Position numbers and translations under genes: made by a program. Positions 33,387 through 39,873 of a stretch of DNA of 64,000 bases are shown in pieces. The notes below the pieces were generated by a model. That model was not told the origin of the DNA, searched no databases, and was given only the letters and a program-made list of their open reading frames with translations. Position 1 is the first letter of the stretch. Every line of letters begins with the position of its first letter. This DNA comes from a virus, in the IMG/VR virus record IMGVR_UViG_3300042939_000736, positions 186,001-250,000 of that record; one strand, 5' to 3'.

Positions 33387-34667
33387 ATGAACCTACAAGA
33401 ATCCATAAGAAGAATATTAAGGGAAGATTTGTTAAATAAATCAAAATTCTTTCTAAGAAGAATTAATTTAGATGAGGTTAAAAAATTACTTCCAATCAAC
33501 GCAGAACAAGTACATGGTGAAACAAAAAGTTATGAGCAATTCAAGTATGAATTAACTTTAAGAGCCGTGGAGGCAATTATGTGGAATGATTATGAACTCG
33601 GGTGGGAAGATCTACCAGAACAAGAGGAAATAGAATTTGTTAATGAAGTTTCCAACATGTTTAATAAAACAATCAAAAAGTTATATAATTCTTATAGTGG
33701 AAGAATATTAAGGGAAGAAGATTATTCTCCGGCGGGTAAAGAAATAATACCAAATAAAATTGTGATCCACAAGTCCAATCCGATCTTCAGAAATAAGATA
33801 ATGGAAAATGGTCTTAAAGTAAGGGCAGGAGAATGTTACAAAATATATGTTGGTTATGGTGTTAAGTGTAAACCTGCAATTTTTGCAACCAACTCAACGA
33901 ACAAAAGAGCATGGTTTGATTCAACATACGACGATGATATATGGGAAATAAATACAGAAATGATTCCTGATGTAAAGTGGTATAAAGATAGACACTTTGA
34001 GTCAAGGTCAAAACATATTGTTACGTTTCAAGACATACCAAAAGAAGCAATAACTTTAAAATATGAAGGAAGTGGAAGTGGAGATGTAGAAAAGTGGGAT
34101 AAAGATTCGCCAAACATAGTTAGAGAATCCCAAATAGACCCTTATCTTCTAAGAAGATTTCATGAGTTCGACGACACTTTCAAATTGGTATCATCAAATG
34201 TTTATCCATGTGATTTCAGACATCCACAACATTATTGGAATTACACGATAGAAAGAGTACTGGAAGCTATTTATTTTAATTTTTTCTATGAAACTAAATC
34301 CGAATTAAATTGGGAGTCCCTTTCTGATGAAATTCTTTATCTTCTAAATAGAACATATTATGATGAATTAGTTTCAGACTGGGAATCCAAGTGTAATAAT
34401 AATATTCATGAAGATTTTTCACCTGAGTTTTTAAGAAGAATAACTATAATTGATACGTTAATTGACGCAACCCTTTCTTCTATGTACCCATGTGAATATA
34501 GTTCTGAAAAAGCTTTTCTTCGTGGTTTATACGACGAATTATATTGGTCATTTATAGGGGAAGACTTAAAAATTATTGACTATTCAGATATTATTGATTT
34601 TATAGAAGAAAACAGAAAAGAAGACATATATGATTATTGGGACGAATATTGTGTTCGATTATCATAA
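33387..34667 (+). CDS. Leader-bearing ART-like protein with three LRR/PCDY modules
   Basis: Leader MNLQESIRRILREDLL. Three LRR modules: FFLRRINLDEV (N-terminal), YLLRRFHEFD...VYPCDF and FLRRITIIDTLID...YPCEY (C-terminal). Between the first two lies a domain with IVIHKSNPIFRNKIMENGLK, PAIFATNSTN, YDDDIWEINTEMIPDVKWY and HIVTFQDIPKEAITL, like ADP-ribosyltransferase/KptA folds that begin with His-x-Ser and 'xxIxxxGL'. T4 Alt is also a head-packaged ADP-ribosyltransferase, so the role fits; catalytic residues are not proven. Confidence 0.65.
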   Translation: MNLQESIRRILREDLLNKSKFFLRRINLDEVKKLLPINAEQVHGETKSYEQFKYELTLRAVEAIMWNDYELGWEDLPEQEEIEFVNEVSNMFNKTIKKLYNSYSGRILREEDYSPAGKEIIPNKIVIHKSNPIFRNKIMENGLKVRAGECYKIYVGYGVKCKPAIFATNSTNKRAWFDSTYDDDIWEINTEMIPDVKWYKDRHFESRSKHIVTFQDIPKEAITLKYEGSGSGDVEKWDKDSPNIVRESQIDPYLLRRFHEFDDTFKLVSSNVYPCDFRHPQHYWNYTIERVLEAIYFNFFYETKSELNWESLSDEILYLLNRTYYDELVSDWESKCNNNIHEDFSPEFLRRITIIDTLIDATLSSMYPCEYSSEKAFLRGLYDELYWSFIGEDLKIIDYSDIIDFIEENRKEDIYDYWDEYCVRLS

Positions 34668-34672
34668 TTAAC

Positions 34673-34743
34673 TATGGTTTTCAATTACTCGGTTCATAGT
34701 CCTTCACTTCGTTCGGAATTCACCTCATAATTTAATACCATAG
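34673..34743 (+). other. Structured 3' element with alternative pairing
   Basis: ACTATG near 34674 can pair with CATAGT near 34697 or, extended, with ACCATAGTTA near 34735. The interior CTTCACTTCGTTCGGAATTC is unlike the surroundings. No ORF. It could be a terminator, a processed RNA end or a switch. Confidence 0.4.
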
Positions 34744-34746
34744 TTA

Positions 34747-34753
34747 TATTTAT
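34747..34753 (+). promoter_or_regulatory. Candidate late promoter motif TATTTAT
   Basis: 33 nt before the ATG at 34787. Confidence 0.45.
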
Positions 34754-34786
34754 TATACATAAAGGATAACAAATCAAAAGACAACA

Positions 34787-35110
34787 ATGTCACTTAAAAA
34801 AATAATTAGAAAAGTATTGATTCAAGAATCGGGAAACATAGATCCTTACATACTTCGAAGACTTGATTTAGATAAGTTCAATGATCTCTTAGATAAAGGA
34901 AAAGTATATATGTTTTATGAATCCAATTCATTAGAAGAATTCAAATGGAAGTTAGTTACGGCAACATTAGAAAACTATCATTACTACAAGTATGAAACTG
35001 ATATAGATACAAGTGATGGATATTTCGATCAAACAATACAAAGTCTTATCAACTTATTTGAGCCCAAGTTAGAAACTATTTATAACAGATTAAAAAATGA
35101 AAGAGGATGA
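34787..35110 (+). CDS. Leader-bearing LRR-module protein, 107 aa
   Basis: Leader MSLKKIIRKVLIQES, then DPYILRRLDLDKFNDLLD and an acidic helical end; one LRR-module copy. ATGA overlap with the next gene. Confidence 0.6.
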   Translation: MSLKKIIRKVLIQESGNIDPYILRRLDLDKFNDLLDKGKVYMFYESNSLEEFKWKLVTATLENYHYYKYETDIDTSDGYFDQTIQSLINLFEPKLETIYNRLKNERG

Positions 35111-35730
35111 ACAAACAATTAAATCCATTTTTGTTACGTAGAGTTGATCCTAAAGTGTTAGACGCCGAATTTGAGGATTGTTTAGATACTGCCACAAACA
35201 TGTACAACAGGGGAAAAGACAAAAGTTCGGTATCATTACCTCAGTTTAGAAATAGAGTCATATCCATGTTGATAGACTCAATTCACTATGATATACATAG
35301 CTCTGTTCCAGAAGAACTTCAGTGGTATGATGATGTCTTTTATATGTTAAAAGATTATTATGGGGGTAAGATTAAAAAAAGATTAGATCAATTAAATTCC
35401 AAAACTATAAATGAATCCAAGTTACAAATTTATATGTTAAGAAGAATAGATGTTGTTGAACATTACCTTAACAATTTAAGTTCAAAAGATGTTTGTATAC
35501 ACTGGTCAGACGATGAGGCTTTAGAATATTCTAGTCAAATACTTTCAGACATGTCAAGAATTATTATTGATGAACTACACTATGTTGATTCAGAATCATA
35601 TGTAGACAAGTATGATGAAATATATCAATTTTTAATTGATCTTGATTATCCGAAAAGAATAGTAGACTTCTTTTATGATTCATTAAAAACTTGTGAAGAT
35701 AGACATAGATATAAATTTAGAAAACCATAA
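35107..35730 (+). CDS. Double LRR-module protein, 207 aa
   Basis: Two module copies (NPFLLRRVDPKVLDAEF and IYMLRRIDVVEHYLNNL) joined by SKTINESKLQ, which resembles a leftover leader end (I-N-E-S). Last gene before the large low-coding region. Function unknown. Confidence 0.6.
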   Translation: MNKQLNPFLLRRVDPKVLDAEFEDCLDTATNMYNRGKDKSSVSLPQFRNRVISMLIDSIHYDIHSSVPEELQWYDDVFYMLKDYYGGKIKKRLDQLNSKTINESKLQIYMLRRIDVVEHYLNNLSSKDVCIHWSDDEALEYSSQILSDMSRIIIDELHYVDSESYVDKYDEIYQFLIDLDYPKRIVDFFYDSLKTCEDRHRYKFRKP

Positions 35731-35756
35731 AATAATATAACACATTCACTCATTAC

Positions 35757-35785
35757 AAAGGGGACCTCAATCGGTTCCCTTTTTC
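35757..35785 (+). terminator. Intrinsic terminator
   Basis: 10-bp stem AAAGGGGACC / GGTTCCCTTT with a T-run, flanked by two copies of ATTCACTCAT. Confidence 0.8.
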
Positions 35786-36430
35786 ATTCACTCATATGTT
35801 ATACTATTTTATAAAACTATAATCCCCCCATTTAGTTAAGTCCTAATATATTGTCCCCCCATTTAAGTTGACCAATGATTACACATTTTGCGTAACACAT
35901 TTTGTATAATGTTATGGTACAACTATCAAGACAACTTTGTACCAAAGTTATATTTTAGTGTTGTACTTGTATTATATTTTGGTGTGGTGATTAGTTACTA
36001 AATGAATGTGTATATGAAAAGGGTATAAACATACCCACTTATTACCACTTATTAGAAGTTATTACCACTTTACTATGTGTTATTAGTTGTGTAGATTTTA
36101 GTGGTCAGGATGTTGAAAAACCCACTAAAGTGGTCGTTGAAGTTATCTATTTAATGATCTATAAGTGATCTACTAACGACATAAATGTCTGTCCACGGCA
36201 ACAGTACCATTAATATATGTTTTTCGCTGGAGAATAGACATAGTGAAAAAAGTGGTTCTGTAGGGGTCAAGAAGGGGGATTTTTTAGGTCTGTAGATAGC
36301 AACAGGTACAATTTCGGTGGTAGAAAGTGGGAAGTATAGAGTGGGGAAAAGTGGTAGAAAACCCGTAAAGAGATTGTGTCGTGTGTAACGCTCGACTGAC
36401 ATTTTGACAAAAACAAGTTTTTTAACATAA
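35786..36430. other. Low-coding region with short direct repeats (possible origin)
   Basis: No convincing gene in 645 nt. Direct repeats: TCCCCCCATTTA at 35823 and 35854; ACACATTTTG at 35881 and 35895; TTATTACCACTT at 36039 and 36059; scattered AGTGG/CCACT. The + strand of the right half is G/T-rich. Repeats of this kind suggest iterons of a replication origin or a regulatory hub; not proven. Confidence 0.4.
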
Positions 36431-36431
36431 T

Positions 36432-36438
36432 TATTTAT
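36432..36438 (+). promoter_or_regulatory. Candidate late promoter motif TATTTAT
   Basis: 18 nt before the ATG at 36457. Confidence 0.4.
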
Positions 36439-36456
36439 TAACAATTCCCCCTGGTG

Positions 36457-36750
36457 ATGGAGATATTAAAAGTTTTCAACAAAGTAATTGACAAAAGTGG
36501 TGATACCATAACCCTGACATATTGTCACCAAAACTATTCTGGTACATGTGTGTATAAAGAACATAACTTGGTTGGTAAAAATAAACCTATCAGACAAAGG
36601 TTCTACACCCTTGAGTCATCAGACATGGGGGATGTATTAGAATATCTATTTACACAGGGACATATTAAAGATGGGGACTTCAATACCATTGGTCCCCAAC
36701 TACAAGACTATTCATTAGGTCTTATATATGATCATCCATTTGATCAATAA
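36457..36750 (+). CDS. Hypothetical protein, 97 aa
   Basis: ATG at 36457 (GTG at 36454 is the alternative). Mixed alpha/beta protein with two Cys (YCHQNYSGTCVYK). The only convincing + gene in the 35.7-37.5 kb region; no family recognised. Confidence 0.6.
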   Translation: MEILKVFNKVIDKSGDTITLTYCHQNYSGTCVYKEHNLVGKNKPIRQRFYTLESSDMGDVLEYLFTQGHIKDGDFNTIGPQLQDYSLGLIYDHPFDQ

Positions 36751-36874
36751 TATAACGACGAATAAAGTTAGTTATATTTGACGTGGGGAAGTAGTCCAAA
36801 AAGAAAGCACACACTGTAAGACCAAACAGAAATAACAACGTGATTACAACATAGACCATAAGAAACATTTCCAT
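36722..36874 (-). CDS. Possible small membrane protein, 50 aa
   Basis: Minus-strand frame with a strong transmembrane helix (MVYVVITLLFLFGLTVCAFF) and a basic end (FIRRYIIDQM). It overlaps the 3' end of the opposite gene by 29 nt and fills an empty gap. Confidence 0.3.
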   Translation of the reverse strand: MEMFLMVYVVITLLFLFGLTVCAFFLDYFPTSNITNFIRRYIIDQMDDHI

Positions 36875-36920
36875 AACAGAATAATAACACACACCATTCA
36901 CCTTTTCAAGATCATTAGTA

Positions 36921-36927
36921 TATTTAT
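36921..36927 (+). promoter_or_regulatory. Late-type motif TATTTAT with no ORF downstream
   Basis: Good TATTTAT context, but no ORF longer than 5 codons follows for 500 nt; a run of hairpins follows instead. Confidence 0.4.
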
Positions 36928-36934
36928 TATTAGA

Positions 36935-37150
36935 AGTTCATTTTCCCCACAGTAGGGAATTAGTTGTTCAAGACCCAGGCGGTCTGTAAAGTTCAAGATG
37001 AAGTTGACAACATAATTTTCTTAAGGATCCCTATTCGGTGATGGGGAATTTTTTATGCTCCCTTATTTTTTTTATAAGGCATCCTGCCTCTGATTGAGCT
37101 CCACGGGTTGTTCCCCCGAGCCCGACTTAACCTTATCATCAGTGTCAATA
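36935..37150 (+). ncRNA. Candidate structured noncoding RNA
   Basis: Behind the TATTTAT motif come successive hairpins: TTCCC/GGGAA (near 36947), AGACC/GGTCT (near 36971), TCCC/GGGGA (near 37030), CCTTAT-T7-ATAAGG (37062-37080), GGCA/TGCC and CGGG/CCCG. ATAAGG can also pair with CCTTAT near 37132 to close the last part. The segment is more G+C-rich than its surroundings. Identity unknown; not a recognisable tRNA. Confidence 0.4.
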
Positions 37151-37319
37151 CAAAGGTACGGGATTAATTTGACACTACCAAATTTTCCCCCATGTTTATT
37201 TGATCAAAAGTTATTAACACCACTATAGTCGTTTACTAAGTTATCAACATGACAGTGTGTCACATGGGGGACCAATAGAGTTTGGCATACCCCTACCATA
37301 GGGGGATCCACAAGAATTA

Positions 37320-37345
37320 CCCCCTCCCCCCTCCCGTATGCCCCC
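37320..37345 (-). other. G-quadruplex motif on the minus strand
   Basis: On the minus strand: G5-CATAC-G3-A-G6-A-G5, four G-runs of three or more with loops of 5, 1 and 1. Exceptional in such A+T-rich DNA. Confidence 0.75.
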
Positions 37346-37403
37346 TTATATGACATATTGTCAGGGGAAAAAGGGGGGTCAATCCCAAATATAACATATT
37401 CGT

Positions 37404-37427
37404 AAAAAAAATTCTGGAAAAATTTTT
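37404..37427 (+). repeat. Direct repeat upstream of late promoter, copy 1
   Basis: A-run, TTCTGGAAAAATTTTT. Copy 2 is at 37876-37900; each lies about 30-50 nt upstream of a TATTTAT promoter. Confidence 0.6.
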
Positions 37428-37472
37428 GGGAAAATTTGGAAACTATACTATCCCATATTATACAGTAAAGTA

Positions 37473-37479
37473 TATTTAT
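37473..37479 (+). promoter_or_regulatory. Candidate late promoter motif TATTTAT
   Basis: Ends 4 nt before the ATG at 37484. Confidence 0.45.
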
Positions 37480-37483
37480 CAAT

Positions 37484-37789
37484 ATGGAAGAAGGTTTAAG
37501 ATGGTTTTTAAGAAGAACAAATGATCCTGAAATAATAAATCACATCGAGGAACTTGTGGAAGAGGGTTTTGATTATGAAGACGTTTGTGATTACATCGGT
37601 AGGAAAAGAGAATATGTTAGGGAAATAGTTCGTGGGTCAACTATTACTTTTATAAATTCTTATGATGGATTAGATAAACTAAATGAGTCAAGTGTGTTAA
37701 GGATTTATAATTTTATTATGTCCAGATTTCTTGAGTTAATTACGGACCATTATGACTCTAATATCGAAGATTGTGATGGATTCTTATAA
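37484..37789 (+). CDS. LRR-module protein, 101 aa
   Basis: Starts MEEGLRWFLRRTNDPEIINH; one LRR-type module, followed by EELVEEGFDYEDVCDYIGRK, and an acidic end. No cleavable leader is obvious. Confidence 0.6.
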   Translation: MEEGLRWFLRRTNDPEIINHIEELVEEGFDYEDVCDYIGRKREYVREIVRGSTITFINSYDGLDKLNESSVLRIYNFIMSRFLELITDHYDSNIEDCDGFL

Positions 37790-37791
37790 TG

Positions 37792-37860
37792 TGTAAAGTA
37801 AAACCCTTACAATCTGTAAAGTGAAACCCTTATAATCTGTAAAGTCGACCCCTTTTTAAT
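37792..37860 (+). repeat. Three 23-nt tandem repeats
   Basis: TGTAAAGT begins at 37792, 37815 and 37838 (period 23), each followed by a C-containing AAACCCTTA-like part; the third is diverged. A lone TCTGTAAAGT occurs at 36983. Iteron- or operator-like. Confidence 0.75.
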
Positions 37861-37875
37861 TTACCTTCAAATACT

Positions 37876-37900
37876 AAAAAAAATTTCTGGAAAAATTTTT
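37876..37900 (+). repeat. Direct repeat upstream of late promoter, copy 2
   Basis: Matches 37404-37427 with one extra T. Confidence 0.6.
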
Positions 37901-37928
37901 CAAAAATATAGGTTTTAGACATTCTACA

Positions 37929-37935
37929 TATTTAT
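37929..37935 (+). promoter_or_regulatory. Candidate late promoter motif TATTTAT
   Basis: 13 nt before the ATG at 37949. Confidence 0.45.
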
Positions 37936-37948
37936 TGGAAAATACATT

Positions 37949-38662
37949 ATGGAACTAAATAGATTTAAACAATTATTGGAATCAAGCTTGGGGGATGTTA
38001 GACCACTTATATCTGAACAAGAAGTAAAAGATTTTTCAGCTCAGATTTTTGAAGAACTAAAAACAAACGGATTTACAATATCAAATGTAAACGCCAATCT
38101 TGTTCAAGCGTCAAAGGCGTCACTTACACTTTTATTTCAAGTACAGGTTGATAAGCAACAACAGAAATATTATAGACTAATTGAAATAGATTATATGTTG
38201 GCGGTTGATCCAAATAATGAAGGGATTTCACCTGAGTTATTAAAAACATTTACAGGTGTGGGTGCCAGTGGGGAGTACATTGGTCCTGTTTATTCTAAAC
38301 CAACAGAAGAAGATAAAGAGTTTTTAAAAACTTTATCCAACAAAGATAGGAACATGATGACCAATAGTGGACCTACAGAAAAAAGAGCAGGTTTTAAAAT
38401 GTGGAAATCTAATCTTGGGGGTCTTGATCTTACGACTTTGGGACAATCAAAAGAAACCACAAGTATATACAAGTACATGAAAGATTTTTATGCTTTGGGT
38501 GTTACCGCACAAAAATATCAAAACTTTAATAGTGCTAATTTTGCAGGTCAAGTTAAGATTGTTGGTCAGGAATTAAAATCGGCAGCCGCTCCTATGGTTG
38601 ACAAGGCTAAACAAGGAATACAAAATCTGGCATCTAAGGTCAAAGGAAAACTACAACGTTAA
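37949..38662 (+). CDS. Leader-bearing protein, 237 aa (METNRFKQLLES type)
   Basis: The leader (MELNRFKQLLESSLGDVRPL, then I-S-E-Q) is nearly identical over 24 residues to that at 41760, while the remainder is unrelated, giving direct evidence that the leader is a separate module. The C-terminal 35 residues are a basic amphipathic helix (VDKAKQGIQNLASKVKGKLQ). Function unknown. Confidence 0.7.
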   Translation: MELNRFKQLLESSLGDVRPLISEQEVKDFSAQIFEELKTNGFTISNVNANLVQASKASLTLLFQVQVDKQQQKYYRLIEIDYMLAVDPNNEGISPELLKTFTGVGASGEYIGPVYSKPTEEDKEFLKTLSNKDRNMMTNSGPTEKRAGFKMWKSNLGGLDLTTLGQSKETTSIYKYMKDFYALGVTAQKYQNFNSANFAGQVKIVGQELKSAAAPMVDKAKQGIQNLASKVKGKLQR

Positions 38663-38678
38663 AAATTAATAAAAATAG

Positions 38679-38707
38679 AAACCCTACCTCATCGGTGGGG
38701 TTTTTTG
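38679..38707 (+). terminator. Intrinsic terminator
   Basis: AACCCTACC / GGTGGGGTT stem and T-run. Confidence 0.8.
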
Positions 38708-38720
38708 TTATTGACAGTAG

Positions 38721-38727
38721 TATTTAT
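38721..38727 (+). promoter_or_regulatory. Candidate late promoter motif TATTTAT
   Basis: 45 nt before the lipoprotein start at 38773, the longest spacing seen. Confidence 0.35.
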
Positions 38728-38772
38728 TTTTGTTAATATTATTTAACAAATAAACTTATAATTTAACTTACC

Positions 38773-38943
38773 ATGAAAAGTTTAACTTTGATGGGTCTTT
38801 TGTTAAGTTTTTCGTTGATGGTATCATCATGTAATTCTAAAAAAGAAGAAACAACTACAAACAATGTTTCTACTGAAAATGTTGGAACTGATAGTACTAC
38901 AACCGAAAACGTATCAAATGATTCCTTGACTGTTATTAAGTAA
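38773..38943 (+). CDS. Small lipoprotein, 56 aa
   Basis: Signal KSLTLMGLLLSFSLMVSSC with a lipobox-like VSSC-N, then a Thr/Ser/Asn/Glu-rich mature peptide. Complete unit between two terminators. Probably membrane-anchored in the host; function unknown. Confidence 0.65.
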   Translation: MKSLTLMGLLLSFSLMVSSCNSKKEETTTNNVSTENVGTDSTTTENVSNDSLTVIK

Positions 38944-38973
38944 AAAATAATTTATAATCTGTGAATTATTTAT

Positions 38974-39001
38974 CCCCCACTTTTATCGGTGGGGTTTTTT
39001 G
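38974..39001 (+). terminator. Intrinsic terminator
   Basis: CCCCAC / GTGGGG stem and T6. Confidence 0.75.
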
Positions 39002-39011
39002 TTTTACATTA

Positions 39012-39018
39012 TATTTAT
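39012..39018 (+). promoter_or_regulatory. Candidate late promoter motif TATTTAT
   Basis: Ends 4 nt before the ATG at 39023, which selects that start over 38999. Confidence 0.5.
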
Positions 39019-39022
39019 TGAT

Positions 39023-39349
39023 ATGAAAATTATTATAACGGAAAGACAATATAATAAAGTAATTGTTCTAAGAAGAATTAATGAAATAATGCATGAAGCC
39101 TTGTTAATGATTAGGGATGATGGGGCTTTTTATGGTGACGTAAACTTTTGTTATCATTACCCCACATTTGAAGGTTTTATGGAAGATATGGTTGAGGAAA
39201 TTATTCGCAATTATGAATATTTTAATAATTTCGACATATCGGATTTTATCTATGATGAAGTTGGTTTTGAAAACTTTATTAACATATTGATTGATGTTCA
39301 CGGTGATGAGATTAGAGAGTTCTATAACTCAAAAACAGAAGATTGTTAA
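39023..39349 (+). CDS. Leader-bearing LRR-module protein, 108 aa
   Basis: Leader MKIIITERQYNKVIV runs straight into LRRINEIMHEALLMI and a CYHYPTFEGFMEDMVEEII segment (PCDY-like position). Acidic end. Confidence 0.6.
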   Translation: MKIIITERQYNKVIVLRRINEIMHEALLMIRDDGAFYGDVNFCYHYPTFEGFMEDMVEEIIRNYEYFNNFDISDFIYDEVGFENFINILIDVHGDEIREFYNSKTEDC

Positions 39350-39350
39350 C

Positions 39351-39680
39351 ATGAAAATCATTATCACAGAAAATCAACTATTTCTTATTAGACGGCTACA
39401 ACAATTTGTTGATCTTGTTGAAGATCAGATTGATGGGTACGAAAGAAATGAAGATGGTGCTTGGTGGTGTAAATATAATACCCCCGATTCTTTTTTAGAA
39501 AATTTTAGAGATAGATGTATCGAGGAGTTTGTTAATAACAATTGGGAATTCTTTCATGATAACAGTGAAAATGGGGGATCTAATATGGATATAAGTTTAT
39601 TATATAATATTGTTGATCAAGATTACGGGAACTATATTAAAAATCTTTTTGTTCGTAAGTGTAATTATTATCGTTATTAG
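39351..39680 (+). CDS. Leader-bearing LRR-module protein, 109 aa
   Basis: Start at 39351, one base after the previous stop, gives MKIIITENQLFLIRRLQQFV; then WWCKYNTPDSFLENF in the PCDY position. Tandem paralogue of the gene before it. Confidence 0.6.
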   Translation: MKIIITENQLFLIRRLQQFVDLVEDQIDGYERNEDGAWWCKYNTPDSFLENFRDRCIEEFVNNNWEFFHDNSENGGSNMDISLLYNIVDQDYGNYIKNLFVRKCNYYRY

Positions 39681-39699
39681 TAAAATTCTTCCTTTTTAT

Positions 39700-39767
39700 T
39701 GGGGGCCGGATACCGCGGGTCCCGACTTCGTCGGAAAAATCGACCGACCGAACCCTTCGGGTTTTTA
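39700..39767 (+). other. G+C-rich structured element ending in a terminator
   Basis: Two UUC-loop hairpins (CCGAC/GTCGG at 39722-39734; AACCC/GGGTT at 39751-39763 followed by T-run) plus GGGGGCCGG, ACCGCGGGT and CGACCGACCG. Very unlike the surrounding A+T-rich sequence. Possibly a stable RNA end. Confidence 0.5.
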
Positions 39768-39824
39768 ATAGTTCATATTATATCTTACTTAAGTGAATCT
39801 TTCAGAAAAAGGTGGTTTCCCTAC

Positions 39825-39853
39825 TTGACTTAATGGTATTTACTGTTTATAAT
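39825..39853 (+). promoter_or_regulatory. Sigma70-like promoter TTGACT-N17-TATAAT
   Basis: A textbook spacing, 20 nt before the ATG at 39874. Unusual in a Bacteroidota-type genome; could be chance in A+T-rich DNA. Confidence 0.35.
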
Positions 39854-39873
39854 TTTATACACAAAAAAAAGTT

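Larger units (their letters stand above)
29442..33430 (+). repeat. Dispersed leader-coding repeats (MNLQENI type)
   Basis: Seven copies of a leader-coding segment begin at 29442, 29852, 30331, 31448, 32227, 32978 and 33387. Up to about 40 nt are near-identical at the DNA level, including synonymous positions (ATGAACCTACAAGAAAACAT in most), while sequence after the leader differs completely. Confidence 0.85.
37151..37470. other. Gene-free G/C-run region
   Basis: Contains hairpin CCCCTA-CCA-TAGGGG (37290-37304), a long-range inverted pair GGCATAC/GTATGCC (37284/37336), a minus-strand G-quadruplex motif and a + strand G6 run. The only long frame (minus, TTG start) has no support. Confidence 0.5.

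Noticed and set aside
36151-36444. 97-codon minus frame
   Set aside because: TTG start; lies opposite a G/T-skewed repeat region; no promoter or recognisable motif. An ATG version of 83 codons remains possible but unsupported.
37060-37140. tRNA-like appearance (GAGCTC with paired ends) near the ncRNA candidate
   Set aside because: No T-arm consensus, no 7-bp acceptor stem and no plausible anticodon arm on either strand.
37204-37482. 92-codon minus frame in the G/C-run region
   Set aside because: Starts at TTG, crosses the G-quadruplex and promoter, and its composition (many Pro/Gly/Val from C/G runs) reflects base skew rather than a protein.
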